Assembly: GCA_038227135.1 (NCBI GenBank)
Contig: JBBRQC010000010.1
Span: forward strand, 1-64,000
DNA: 64,000 bases
Direction of reading: 5' to 3'
Origin: UBA4720 sp038227135
GTDB lineage: Bacteria > Gemmatimonadota > Gemmatimonadetes > Gemmatimonadales > Gemmatimonadaceae
A program made the position numbers and the translations under genes. The notes below the pieces were generated by a model. The model did no database searches. It was not told where the DNA came from and worked only from the letters and a program-made list of their open reading frames with translations. The number at the start of each line of letters is the position of its first letter. The first letter of the stretch is position 1. Shown piece by piece: positions 36,205-44,939 of this stretch.

Positions 36205-36471
36205 ATGCGGAAGTCGAGATTCACCACCGAGCAGATCGTCGGATTTCTGAAGGAGCAGGAAGCGGGAGCTAAGATCTCCGATCTCTGCCGCCGGCTGGGC
36301 ATCAGCGACAACACGTTCCACCGGTGGAAGAGGAAATACGGCGGGATGGATGTACCGGACGCGAGGCGCTTGAAGCAGCTCGAGGAAGAGAATCGCGCTC
36401 TCAAGCGGATCGTTGCCGACCAGGCGTTGAATCTCCAGGTGGTGAAGGATCTCTTGGGAAAAAAGTGGTGA
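36205..36471 (+). CDS. IS3-family transposase OrfA
   Basis: An 88-residue helix-turn-helix protein beginning MRKSRFTTEQIVGFLKEQEAG, with GISDNTFHRWKRKYGGMD and a leucine-zipper-like tail (RLKQLEEENRALKRIVADQ). The 3' end contains the heptamer A-AAA-AAG at 36459-36465 in the correct phase for a -1 ribosomal frameshift into orfB. This is how IS3 elements make the OrfAB transposase. Confidence 0.92.
   Translation: MRKSRFTTEQIVGFLKEQEAGAKISDLCRRLGISDNTFHRWKRKYGGMDVPDARRLKQLEEENRALKRIVADQALNLQVVKDLLGKKW
36459..36465 (+). promoter_or_regulatory. Programmed -1 frameshift site A-AAA-AAG
   Basis: The heptamer sits two codons before the orfA stop, with orfA codons GGA AAA AAG. A shift by -1 reads directly into the orfB frame. 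This is the canonical slippery sequence of the family. Confidence 0.85.
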
Positions 36472-37298
36472 CCCCGAGCAAGCGGCGACTCGCGGTCACT
36501 GAGGCGAGGGAAGCTGCTCAGATCTCCGAGAAGAGAGCGTGCCGCTTTACTGGTTTTTCGCTTTCTACTCAGCGCTATCGTTCTTGCCGGCCTTCCGATG
36601 AGGATCTCAGGGCGAGACTCAAGGAGCTCGCCGAGAAGAGACCGCGATGGGGCTACCGGCGGCTCTACATTCTGCTCAAGCGCGAGGGCTGCGAGAGGAA
36701 CCGGAAACTGGTGCAGCGTCTCTACCGGGAAGAGGGTCTCTCGGTGAGAAGAAGGAAACGTCGAAAAATGGCGGCTGTCGCCCGCTCTCCGATGACCATC
36801 CCTCTTAGAGCCAATGAGAGGTGGAGCGTCGATTTCGTGCGCGACACTCTCGCCGATGGCCGTCCGTTCCGCGGCTTTACCGTCGTCGACGACTTCACCA
36901 GAGAGTGTCCGGCCATCGAAGTCGATCACTCGCTGCCGGGGGAACGGGTTGCTCGCACTCTTGATCGGCTCTCTGGAGAGCGCGGACTTCCCAAGGCGAT
37001 CGTTTGTGACAACGGACCGGAGTTCCAGGGGCAGGCGCTCGACTTCTGGGCTCACCGACATGGTGTCGCTCTCTCGTTCATCCAACCAGGGAAGCCGGTG
37101 CAGAATGCTTTCATCGAAAGCTTCAACGGGAAACTTCGAGACGAATGCCTCAACGAGAACTACTTCACTAGTCTGATCGATGCGAAAGCAACGATCGAGG
37201 CCTGGAGACAGGACTACAACGAGACAAGACCTCATAGCAGTCTCGGCGACCTAACCCCCGCCGAATTTGCGATGAAGAAGAGATCTGATGCAGCTTAA
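36465..37298 (+). CDS. IS3-family transposase OrfB (catalytic part of OrfAB)
   Basis: An rve-type DDE transposase read in the -1 frame relative to orfA, from the slippery site on. It has the HTH_21 segment (EKRPRWGYRRLYILLKREG), then the catalytic acids in WSVDFVRD, VCDNGPEF and NAFIESFNGKLRDECLNEN, the D-D-(35)-E arrangement. A C-terminal YNETRPHSSLGDLTPAEFA is typical of the IS407/IS3 groups. The open frame begins at 36324 and overlaps orfA. It looks intact. Confidence 0.92.
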   Translation: MVTPSKRRLAVTEAREAAQISEKRACRFTGFSLSTQRYRSCRPSDEDLRARLKELAEKRPRWGYRRLYILLKREGCERNRKLVQRLYREEGLSVRRRKRRKMAAVARSPMTIPLRANERWSVDFVRDTLADGRPFRGFTVVDDFTRECPAIEVDHSLPGERVARTLDRLSGERGLPKAIVCDNGPEFQGQALDFWAHRHGVALSFIQPGKPVQNAFIESFNGKLRDECLNENYFTSLIDAKATIEAWRQDYNETRPHSSLGDLTPAEFAMKKRSDAA

Positions 37299-37348
37299 TA
37301 AATCACTAGACCGAGATAATTCCTGAACCAAGCTTGGGTTTCAGGTCA

Positions 37349-37690
37349 GAGCAACTCTTGAACTAATTGAGTTTGAATAGGGGTGTCAGGTCACTACGCT
37401 GGCGGGGGTCAACCAGAGCGAGCATCACCCGTGAAGACTGGGTAACTCTGCCTAATCGCTGTCCTTCCTAATCGCCGAAATATTTCCCGACGGTGGGTGG
37501 GGGCAAAAAAGAAACCCCGTCGTATCCCATCGAGGTATGCCGCCAAGCAAAGACCTGAAACGAGAAGCAACGGGGAAAGCGAACGGGGTTTCCTATCAAG
37601 CTTACTGAAAGGAACTGCCCAAACAACAAAGTCGGGCTTAGCCGGAAGGAAATGGACAGCGCGGACAGGCGCGGAAAGAGGGCGACGAAA
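37349..37690. other. Gene-free segment between IS and partial tRNA-Ser copy
   Basis: No credible gene is seen. It holds a second IS-end-like motif at 37381-37393 and a 10-bp inverted repeat (GAAACCCCGT at 37511-37520, ACGGGGTTTC at 37583-37592) with a 62-base spacer. It is bounded on the right by the tRNA-Ser half copy. Confidence 0.5.
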
Positions 37691-37729
37691 TTAGCAAACC
37701 GGTGCCTTCAGCCTCTCGGCCATCTCTCC
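37691..37729 (-). repeat. Duplicated 5' half of tRNA-Ser(GCT)
   Basis: An exact 39-bp copy of 35706-35744, running from the anticodon loop to the 5' end of the tRNA. The missing 3' half means it is not a functional tRNA. Together with the complete tRNA it brackets a roughly 2-kb insert, as attL/attR sites do. Confidence 0.85.
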
Positions 37730-37849
37730 GGGAGAGTTTCGGAAGTTATTGGCGCAGAGAGCGTTCTACAACCCTCGCCGCGCGCCGAAGCTGGCGTATT
37801 TCTTTGCACGCGTGCATCAATTCCGCAGAACGCTTCGCTGGAGGGTGAA

Positions 37850-38576
37850 ATGATTTCACGGATGACTCGCAGGTTCACGGCGCTGCTTCCCGCGCTCAGC
37901 CTGATCGGCGCGGCCGCGTCCCCCCTCGTCGTTTTCGAATATCAGATCCCGCGCGAGCGCGCCTTCCCGCACGATCCCGCTGTCGGTGCCGACGGAGTCG
38001 TCTGGTACACTGACCAGTCGAATAGCTTCATCGGGCGGCTGGATCCGGCGACGGGAAAGATCACCGATTATCCGACGCCAACGCCGTCGTCGGGCCCGCA
38101 TGGCATCGTCGTCGCTCCCGACGGCTCGATATGGGTCGCGTTGTTTGGGACCAACAAGCTGGGGCGAATCGATGGAGAGAGCGGGGCACTTCGAGAGATC
38201 ACCCTTCCCGAAAGCGCAGCGCGCCCGCGACGTTTGGTGGTCGATGAATCGGGCGTGGTATGGTACAGCGATTTTGCGCGCGGCCAGCTCGGTTCCTACA
38301 ACCCGAAGAATGGCGCGTTCCGGGAATGGCTATCGCCCGGAGGAGCGAACTCCGCATTTTATGGGATCGCGATCGCTCCTGACGGGCGGGTTTTCTACGA
38401 TGAAGCGCGGTCGGGAGCCATTGTGGCTTTTCGATCGAAGGACTGGAAAAGCGGAGACGATCAGAATACCGACACCCGGCTCGGTGGTTCGGAACATGTC
38501 AGTAGACAGTACGCGAAGCCGCATCTGGTTGGCCTTGAGCGGCACGGGCCGAATCGGAAAAATTGAGCTGAAGTGA
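37850..38576 (+). pseudogene. Virginiamycin B lyase-like (Vgb) beta-propeller protein, frameshifted
   Basis: A start with GGAGGGTGAA site gives a signal-bearing protein with SMP-30/Vgb repeats: HDPAVGADGVVWYTDQSNSF, SGPHGIVVAPDGSIWVALFG, RRLVVDESGVVWYSDF. At the TTTT run 38428-38431 the reading jumps. The original frame degenerates after IVAF, while the next frame continues the family sequence DRRTGKAETIRIPTPG to IELK at 38576. Removing one T restores a 241-residue protein. It is either a recent pseudogene or an assembly error. Confidence 0.7.
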
Positions 38577-38612
38577 TCGCGCTATGAGTAGCCCAACTAC
38601 AACCACCGAGGC

Positions 38613-41600
38613 ATGGAAATGAGATTGTCCGTACGCCCGCTCGCGGTTTCCGTTTCGTTTCTTGTCACGGCCTGGAGTGCGCCCCTGCACGCACAGTCGG
38701 CAGACCCGAACCCGACAGCTCCACTTGTGCAGGCGTTGTCCGCGACGCGCCCGGGCCGCGATCCGAATCAGCCGATCGACGAGGAGTACACGCGAAAAAT
38801 CCGCGAGTACACGACGGAGTCGTTCTTTCTGTCTCCCCTCGTGGATTATCTCCCGGCGTCGTCCACCGTGCCGACTCCAAAAGCGGTGCTCGGCGACATC
38901 GCAGGCGCGCGCAACAATCTGCCGTACTCCAAGGAGGTCTATACCTACATGCGCATGCTCGCCAAAGCGAGCCCGAGAGTGCGTGTCATTTCGATCGGCA
39001 GGTCGGAAGAGGGAAGGGAGATGATTGCCGTCGCGGTCGCATCGGAATCGATACTCGCGAATCTCGAGCAGAACAAGGCAAGCCTCGCGAAGCTCGCTGA
39101 TCCGCGCAGTATCAACATGGACGATGCTGAAGCGGCGCGGATCACCAGCCAGGCGATTCCCGTCTACTACATCACGGGCACGATCCACTCACCTGAATCC
39201 GGCGCGCCGACGGCGCTGATGGAGCTGGCGTATCGGCTTGCCGTCGACGAGAGCCCGTACATAAGGAATATCCGCGACCACCTGATCACCTTGATCACGC
39301 CAATCGTGGAGGTGGACGGGCGCGATCGAGAGGTCGATGTGTTCCGGTGGCACATGGCGCATCCGGATGAGACGTACCCGCCGCTGCTCTACTGGGGACA
39401 CTACGTCGGCCACGACAACAACCGCGATGCGATGGCGCTGACGCTGAAGTTGTCGCAGAACGTCCTCGATACGTACCTGGATTGGAAAGCGCAGGTGCTG
39501 CACGACCTGCACGAATCGGTTCCCTACCTGTACGACAACACAGTCGGTGACGGACCCTACAACGCCTGGCTCGATCCGCTCCTCACGAACGAGTGGCAGA
39601 TGATCGGCTGGAACAATGTGCAGGAGATGACGCGGCTCGGAATGCCGGGAGTCTTCACACACGGTGATTTCGACACGTGGTCGCCCGGTTATCTGATGTT
39701 CCTCGCGGCGACGCACAACGGCATCAGCCGCCTCTATGAGACGTTCGGAAATGGAGGAACCGCGGAGACGGTGGAGCGCACGCTGTCGCCTTCCGAAACC
39801 GCGCGCACCTGGTACCGGCAGGACCCGCCGCTGCCACGCGTAAAGTGGTCGCTGCGCAACAACAACAACTATCAGCAGACGGGGTTGCTCGTTTCCCTCA
39901 GCTACTTCGCCAATAATCGCGCGCAGTTCCTGGACAATTTCTGGCAGAAGAGCAAGCGCTCGATTCTGAAAGCGCGGACGGAAGGTCCCGCCGCCTATGT
40001 ACTGCCCGGCGACGAGCGACGTCCCGGTGCTCAGGCGGAATTGCTCCGTATACTCCAGAAGCAGCACGTCGAGATCTCGCGCGCGACGGTGCCGTTCACG
40101 GTCATGGTTTCGGTTCCGCGCTCGCGTCCGACCGCGCCTGCCGGCGGAAGCGGGAGATCGCCCGACAGCGCCAGGCAAGCGGATTCAGCGCGAGCGGCCA
40201 GCGCGAGACCCGCAGAGCCGACGCGAGCCGCCGACAGCACTCGACCGAGTGAGATGTCGAGGGCAGCCGCTCCCCCGCCTATCAATCCCTACGACACCCT
40301 CCCGGTCTCGGTAGCCCGGCTTGAGCCGCGCCAGTTTCCGGCGGGCAGCTTCATCATCAGGATGGACCAGCCATATTCGCGCATCGCCGACGCGCTGCTC
40401 GATTACCAGTATTGGAGCCCAAGCGATCCGCAACGCACACCGTACGACGATACGGGGTGGACATTCCCGGAGAATTTCGCCGTCCGCTCCTACCGCATCA
40501 CGGATCCGAAAGTTCTCGCAGTCCCCGTGGAAAGCGTCAGCGGTGAGATCAAGGCTCCGGGCGGCGTAGTCGGCAGTGGGAGCATTTTCGCGATCGATCA
40601 CAACGCGGACAACGCGTTGGCGACGCTGCGATATCGGCTGAACGATGCGGATTTCCAGATCGCAGAGCAGCCATTTGATGCGGCCGGACACAGCTTCGCG
40701 CGGGGTTCGTTCATCGTGCGCAAGGTTGCTGCTGGAGATCTCGACAAGACGTCGAGAGAGCTCGGTCTCAGAGTCTACGCCTTGGGGACAGCGCCGTCGG
40801 TCGCGACTCATCCAGCGCGCGCGCCGCGCGTAGCAATCGTGCACACATGGCTGAATACCCAGACGGAGGGGTGGTGGAGACAGGCGTTCGACTTTCTTCA
40901 CATTCCATACGCATACATCAGCGTTCAGAACGTCGCCGCCGATCCGAATCTGAATGCCAGGTACGACGTGATTCTGTTCCCTCCGGGAGGCGGAAGTCCT
41001 CAGGCGATCGTCGCTGGAATGCCGATGTGGCGAAACCCCATGCCTTGGAAAAAGACGGAGCTGACGCCCAACATCGGAGTGGATGAGACCGATGACATAC
41101 GTCCAGGTCTGGGGTTGAAAGGGGTCGACAACCTCGGCGCGTTCGTCAAGAACGGCGGTGTGCTGGTGGCGGTCGAGAACACCGCCAATCTTGCGGTGTT
41201 ATTCGGATTGGCGAACGGGCTATCGACCAATCAGCCGCCGCCACTTCACGTGGTAGGAAGTCTCCTGCGCACAAGAGTGGTGGATGACGCGAGCCCCATC
41301 GCGTACGGAATTCGCGACAGCCTCGCCGTGTATAGCGACGATGGCTCCAGCTTCAGCATCACGAACGTCCTCGGCACGCGCGGCGGCCGGTACGCCGATT
41401 CGGCGATTGCTCGGCCGACCGGTAGAGGGACAACGGAGGACGTCGACGTCCCTCAGGGCAGACTCGCTCTCGACCCGCGCAACGATGTGCCGCAGCGGAA
41501 GCCCCTGCAGCCCTGGCAGGCGGCGCCGGTAACCGACGAGCAGCTCCGAAATCCGCTCAACGTCATTCCCCCGGCGATGCGGCCGCGAGTCGTGCTCCGG

Positions 41601-41822
41601 TTCAGCGATCAACGCGATCTGCTCGCGTCGGGATTGCTCGACGGCAGTGACGTTGCGCAGAGGCCGGTGGTGGTCGATGCGCCGTTGGGGAAGGGCCACG
41701 TGGTTCTGTTCGCCAACAATCCCGTTTACCGAGGGGAAACGATCGGCAGCTATTTCCTCGTCTTAAACACCCTGCTCAACTTTGATCATCTCGACACAGG
41801 GAGAAAGCTCGACGTGCGCTGA
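38613..41822 (+). CDS. Secreted M14-family zinc carboxypeptidase
   Basis: A 1069-residue secreted metallopeptidase. A signal peptide (about 1-27) is followed by an M14 domain with the zinc-binding HSPES (His and Glu, HxxE) near residue 194, a conserved Arg in the NRDA loop and a third His in VLHDLHES near 300. A Ser/Ala/Arg/Asp low-complexity linker lies at about 505-550. The C-terminal 450 residues look like a class I glutamine amidotransferase-like/beta domain seen in large M14 proteins. Preferred substrates are unknown. Confidence 0.85.
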   Translation: MEMRLSVRPLAVSVSFLVTAWSAPLHAQSADPNPTAPLVQALSATRPGRDPNQPIDEEYTRKIREYTTESFFLSPLVDYLPASSTVPTPKAVLGDIAGARNNLPYSKEVYTYMRMLAKASPRVRVISIGRSEEGREMIAVAVASESILANLEQNKASLAKLADPRSINMDDAEAARITSQAIPVYYITGTIHSPESGAPTALMELAYRLAVDESPYIRNIRDHLITLITPIVEVDGRDREVDVFRWHMAHPDETYPPLLYWGHYVGHDNNRDAMALTLKLSQNVLDTYLDWKAQVLHDLHESVPYLYDNTVGDGPYNAWLDPLLTNEWQMIGWNNVQEMTRLGMPGVFTHGDFDTWSPGYLMFLAATHNGISRLYETFGNGGTAETVERTLSPSETARTWYRQDPPLPRVKWSLRNNNNYQQTGLLVSLSYFANNRAQFLDNFWQKSKRSILKARTEGPAAYVLPGDERRPGAQAELLRILQKQHVEISRATVPFTVMVSVPRSRPTAPAGGSGRSPDSARQADSARAASARPAEPTRAADSTRPSEMSRAAAPPPINPYDTLPVSVARLEPRQFPAGSFIIRMDQPYSRIADALLDYQYWSPSDPQRTPYDDTGWTFPENFAVRSYRITDPKVLAVPVESVSGEIKAPGGVVGSGSIFAIDHNADNALATLRYRLNDADFQIAEQPFDAAGHSFARGSFIVRKVAAGDLDKTSRELGLRVYALGTAPSVATHPARAPRVAIVHTWLNTQTEGWWRQAFDFLHIPYAYISVQNVAADPNLNARYDVILFPPGGGSPQAIVAGMPMWRNPMPWKKTELTPNIGVDETDDIRPGLGLKGVDNLGAFVKNGGVLVAVENTANLAVLFGLANGLSTNQPPPLHVVGSLLRTRVVDDASPIAYGIRDSLAVYSDDGSSFSITNVLGTRGGRYADSAIARPTGRGTTEDVDVPQGRLALDPRNDVPQRKPLQPWQAAPVTDEQLRNPLNVIPPAMRPRVVLRFSDQRDLLASGLLDGSDVAQRPVVVDAPLGKGHVVLFANNPVYRGETIGSYFLVLNTLLNFDHLDTGRKLDVR

Positions 41823-41949
41823 GACGTACGTTTGCCGAACGAAAAAGCAAGGGAAAATCGCTGCAAAAAAAGGGAGTTTTGGCACCAGGCCTGCAAAAGG
41901 AGAAGTTGTGAGCAGGACCTTGGCGTAGTCGGCGACGGAGGGCTTGGGG

Positions 41950-42294
41950 ATGAGCTACCGAACGTTTCTCGATTCGAAGGGCAGACGGTGGGAGGTATGG
42001 CTGATCACACCCGCCGCGGCTGAGAGACGGAATGCTGACCGGCGGGTGTCCACGGGCGGAAGCTCCGAGTTTCAGGGCGATCTCGACCGGCGCCGAACTC
42101 CGGAGCGCCGGAGAGGTCCGTTCCGGCGCTCCGCGTCTGTAGCGAGCGAATACAGCAACGGTTGGCTGTGCTTCGAGAGCGAGGGCGAGAAGCGGCGACT
42201 CGCTCCGGTGCCCCCAGGGTGGGAAGACGCCGGGCCCGACCGGATGGCGACATGGCTTCAGGCCGCGAAGCGCGTTGTAAAATGCGGCCCCTGA
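41950..42294 (+). CDS. Small basic protein of unknown function
   Basis: A 114-residue Arg-rich protein starting MSYRTFLDSKGRRWEVWLI, with a low-complexity centre and a C-terminal NGWLCFESEGEKRRLAPVPPGWE. The RTF-DS-G-RWEVW pattern with a helical end looks like a conserved fold. I do not recognise the family. A TTG two codons upstream is an alternative start. It ends where a 29-bp tandem repeat begins. Confidence 0.6.
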   Translation: MSYRTFLDSKGRRWEVWLITPAAAERRNADRRVSTGGSSEFQGDLDRRRTPERRRGPFRRSASVASEYSNGWLCFESEGEKRRLAPVPPGWEDAGPDRMATWLQAAKRVVKCGP

Positions 42295-42342
42295 TATAAA
42301 TTCAGCGCTCCCGTGGCCCCTGATATAAATTCAGCACTCCCG
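42286..42342. repeat. Two tandem copies of a 29-bp unit
   Basis: GGCCCCTGATATAAATTCAG followed by CGCTCCCGT at 42286-42314 is repeated at 42315-42342 with one clear mismatch (G to A) and a one-base shorter end. Each unit contains an AT-rich centre flanked by CTGA/TCAG. It sits over the stop of the basic protein gene and before the Cys-rich small gene. Confidence 0.85.
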
Positions 42343-42414
42343 CCGATTCAGCTCCCATTTCCGGGAATCGCGAAAATGCAAGCAGTGCCTCAGAGCCTAC
42401 GCGAACGAGATGCA

Positions 42415-42576
42415 ATGATTTGCCGGTCCTGTCAGAACGAGGAGCGTGCGTCCGAAGGCTATCCTTGCGCGAACTGCGGGACATTCATCTGCATCATCTG
42501 CACTTTTCGAGGCGTTGTCACGTGCCGGAAGTGCCAGGAAGAAAGCATTGATCCCCTGGTACAGCGAACTGCCTGA
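42415..42576 (+). CDS. Small Cys-rich zinc-ribbon protein
   Basis: A 53-residue protein with four CxxC pairs: CRSC, CANC, CIIC and CRKC, likely binding two zinc ions. The frame opens at 42313, with other ATGs at 42376 and 42415; the last begins just before the first Cys pair. It lies 44 bp upstream of the S9 peptidase gene and may be cotranscribed with it. Function is unknown. Confidence 0.55.
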   Translation: MICRSCQNEERASEGYPCANCGTFICIICTFRGVVTCRKCQEESIDPLVQRTA

Positions 42577-42619
42577 GCGGCTCGCGGCGCGGCCGAGCCG
42601 ATTACAAACCCAATTCACA

Positions 42620-44872
42620 ATGCATAGAACCCGAAGGCTCCGCTTCATCGCGCTCGTCATTTGCTTGCCGTCGTTTGCCGGCGCACAGGAAAAGCAGCGT
42701 TTCGCGAACCTGGACGAAGCTCTCCAAGCTGGAGGCATTCTCAAAGGACGTCAGGGTCCGCGAAATGTGAACTGGATCGAAGGGGGAAAACGGTACTCCT
42801 ACACCGATCGCGATCCGCAGACCAACGCGCCGGTAATCCGCGCCTACGATCCCGCCTCGGGCAACGCCACAACGCTCTTCGCCGCGAGTGGCGTGACGTT
42901 TCCGGGAACCAACGACCCCTTCAGCTACGACTCTTTACAATGGGCGCAGGACTCGAAACATCTCGTGTTGCAAACGAACTTCCAGCAGATCTTCCGACGG
43001 TCGGGGACCTCTGACTTCTACATCTATTCCCTCGAGGATCGAAGCCTCAAGCTCGCAACCAAAGGAGCGCGAACAGCGCAACTATCGCCGAATGGCGCGA
43101 TGCTCGGCTTCGAGCGCGGGGGCGAATTGTACGTGTCAGACGTATCCACCCACGCCGAAAAGCGTCTCACTCGCGATGCATCGGAGCACGTGTATAACGG
43201 ACACTTCGACTGGGTCTACGAGGAGGAATTCGGGCTCCCGCAGGCGTGGAAGTGGTCGCCCGACAACCGGTACATCTCCTATTGGCAGCTGAACGATTCC
43301 GCGGAGCCGGAGATTCAGCTCTCCGATTACTCCGGACTTCATCAGGAGTGGGAAAGAATCCGGATTCCACAGGTGGGCGATTCGAACGCGACCGTGCGGA
43401 TCGGCGTGGTCAACGTTGCGACGGGAGCCAACACGTGGCTCGACACCGGTGAGCGCGGTGATTTCTACATTCCCCGCATCTACTGGACGAGCCGGCCCGA
43501 TACGCTCGCAGTGATGACTCTCAATCGCCCGCAGAACGTGATGAAGCTGTTCTTCTTCGACGTGAAGACGGGTGGGCGGCGTGAGGTGATGACTGAATCC
43601 TCGAAAACCTGGATCGACATCTTCGATTTCTACGGCGGAGTCGACGACATGATGTCGTTCCCGAAGGGATCGACCGAATTCTTCTGGCTATCCGATCGCG
43701 ATGGCTATCAGCATCTGTACCGCTACGACTACTCCGGCAAGCTCCTCAACCAGGTTACTCGCGGGAGCTGGAACGCGACGCGCATCGAAGGAAGTGATGC
43801 TGCTCAGAAGACGATCTACTACACATCAACTGAAGTCTCCCCACTCCAGCGGCAGCTCTACTCCATCGGATTCGATGGCTCGAATAAGCGGCGCATCACG
43901 ACGGTCGAAGGGAATCATAGAATCAACATGTCGCCGGGCGCGACGTACTTCCTCGACCGCTATTCCTCCGTGCATCAACCGGTTCAAGTCGAGCTGTGGT
44001 CGACACCGAGCCAGAAAATCCGAACGCTGGAGGCGAACGCAGCCGTGACGAGCTGGCTGGCGACGCACGCGTATTCGCCAGCCGAGCCGTTCTCGTTTAC
44101 CACGTCGGACGGCGTGCACCTCGACGCCAACATGGTGAAGCCGGTTCCGTTCGATCCCGGCAAGCGCTACCCGGTGATCTTCGACGTCTACGGCGGGCCG
44201 GGTTCGCAGCAGGTGTACGATGCTTTCGCCAGCAGCGGGTGGACCCAGTGGTTGGCGCAGGAGGGTTACATCGTCATCGGCGTCAACAATCGTGGAAGCA
44301 ACAACTACGGCAGCGCGTTCACGAAAGTCGTCTATAAGCAGCTCGGCAAATACGAAGCGCTGGATTTCGCCGAGACGGCGCGATATCTCGCGACCCAGAG
44401 CTACGTTGACCCAAAGCGAGTAGCGATCACCGGAGCGAGTTATGGCGGATACAGCACGGTTTACACGATGGAGATGTATCCCGAGCTGTTTCCGGTCGGT
44501 GTCGCAAATTCAGCGGGCACCGATTGGCGCCTCTACGACACGATCTACACCGAGCACTACATGGGTCTGTTGAACGACAACCTCAAAGGGTACGTGGAGA
44601 GCGCGCCGGTGGAACACGCGGCCCAGATGCGCGGGAAGCTCCTCATCATCCACTCGATGATGGACGACAACGTCCACCCGCAGAACACCATGCAGCTGCT
44701 GACCGCATTGACCAATGCGGGCCGGGACGCCGAGGTGAGGATCTATCCACCGGGACGTCACGGCGCCGCCTACAACGCCCAGAGCACGCGGTTGATAAAG
44801 CACGTCACCGACGAATACTTTGCGCGGCACCTCAAAGCAAGCAACCCTCCTCTGCTGGCGCCGGCGCGTTAA
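42620..44872 (+). CDS. Dipeptidyl peptidase IV-family serine peptidase (S9B)
   Basis: A 750-residue secreted prolyl dipeptidase. A signal peptide (about 1-21) is followed by the DPP-IV N-terminal beta-propeller with the DPP-IV family Glu motif in DWVYEEEFG. The alpha/beta-hydrolase domain has the nucleophile Ser in GASYGGYS near residue 608, Asp in MMDDNVHPQNT and His in GRHGAAY. The frame opens at 42446, but ATG 42620 starts the signal. It probably releases dipeptides from peptides in the periplasm. Confidence 0.93.
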   Translation: MHRTRRLRFIALVICLPSFAGAQEKQRFANLDEALQAGGILKGRQGPRNVNWIEGGKRYSYTDRDPQTNAPVIRAYDPASGNATTLFAASGVTFPGTNDPFSYDSLQWAQDSKHLVLQTNFQQIFRRSGTSDFYIYSLEDRSLKLATKGARTAQLSPNGAMLGFERGGELYVSDVSTHAEKRLTRDASEHVYNGHFDWVYEEEFGLPQAWKWSPDNRYISYWQLNDSAEPEIQLSDYSGLHQEWERIRIPQVGDSNATVRIGVVNVATGANTWLDTGERGDFYIPRIYWTSRPDTLAVMTLNRPQNVMKLFFFDVKTGGRREVMTESSKTWIDIFDFYGGVDDMMSFPKGSTEFFWLSDRDGYQHLYRYDYSGKLLNQVTRGSWNATRIEGSDAAQKTIYYTSTEVSPLQRQLYSIGFDGSNKRRITTVEGNHRINMSPGATYFLDRYSSVHQPVQVELWSTPSQKIRTLEANAAVTSWLATHAYSPAEPFSFTTSDGVHLDANMVKPVPFDPGKRYPVIFDVYGGPGSQQVYDAFASSGWTQWLAQEGYIVIGVNNRGSNNYGSAFTKVVYKQLGKYEALDFAETARYLATQSYVDPKRVAITGASYGGYSTVYTMEMYPELFPVGVANSAGTDWRLYDTIYTEHYMGLLNDNLKGYVESAPVEHAAQMRGKLLIIHSMMDDNVHPQNTMQLLTALTNAGRDAEVRIYPPGRHGAAYNAQSTRLIKHVTDEYFARHLKASNPPLLAPAR

Positions 44873-44884
44873 CCCGGGAAAAGG

Positions 44885-44917
44885 AAAAACCGGCGCTGCA
44901 ATTCAGCGCCGGTTTTT
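44885..44917. terminator. Bidirectional intrinsic terminator
   Basis: AAAAACCGGCGCTG pairs with CAGCGCCGGTTTTT around a 5-nt loop (CAATT), with A and T tracts on both sides. It separates the S9 peptidase gene from the convergent DRK-repeat gene and can serve both. Confidence 0.92.
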
Positions 44918-44939
44918 GTATTGCGGACCTTCGTGCCCG

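Larger units (their letters stand above)
36146..37348 (+). mobile_element. IS3-family insertion sequence (IS407-like group), complete
   Basis: A 1203-bp element with imperfect terminal inverted repeats of about 40 bp. Both ends begin TGACCTGAAACCC and, further in, share TTATCTCGGTC. It carries orfA and orfB with a programmed -1 frameshift. Three- or four-base target duplications are not evident (CCG on the left, GAG on the right), so one flank may have been rearranged. A second copy of the end motif (GGGTGTCAGGTCA) lies at 37381-37393. Confidence 0.9.

Noticed and set aside
37511..37592. Intrinsic terminator
   Set aside because: The 10-bp inverted repeat has a 62-base spacer and no T run, so a terminator is unlikely.
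37691..37729. Second functional tRNA-Ser
   Set aside because: Only the 5' half is present; the anticodon 3' stem, variable arm, T arm and acceptor 3' strand are absent.
41832..42023. 63-residue plus-strand frame
   Set aside because: It overlaps the better-supported basic protein gene in another frame and shows no plausible fold or ribosome site.
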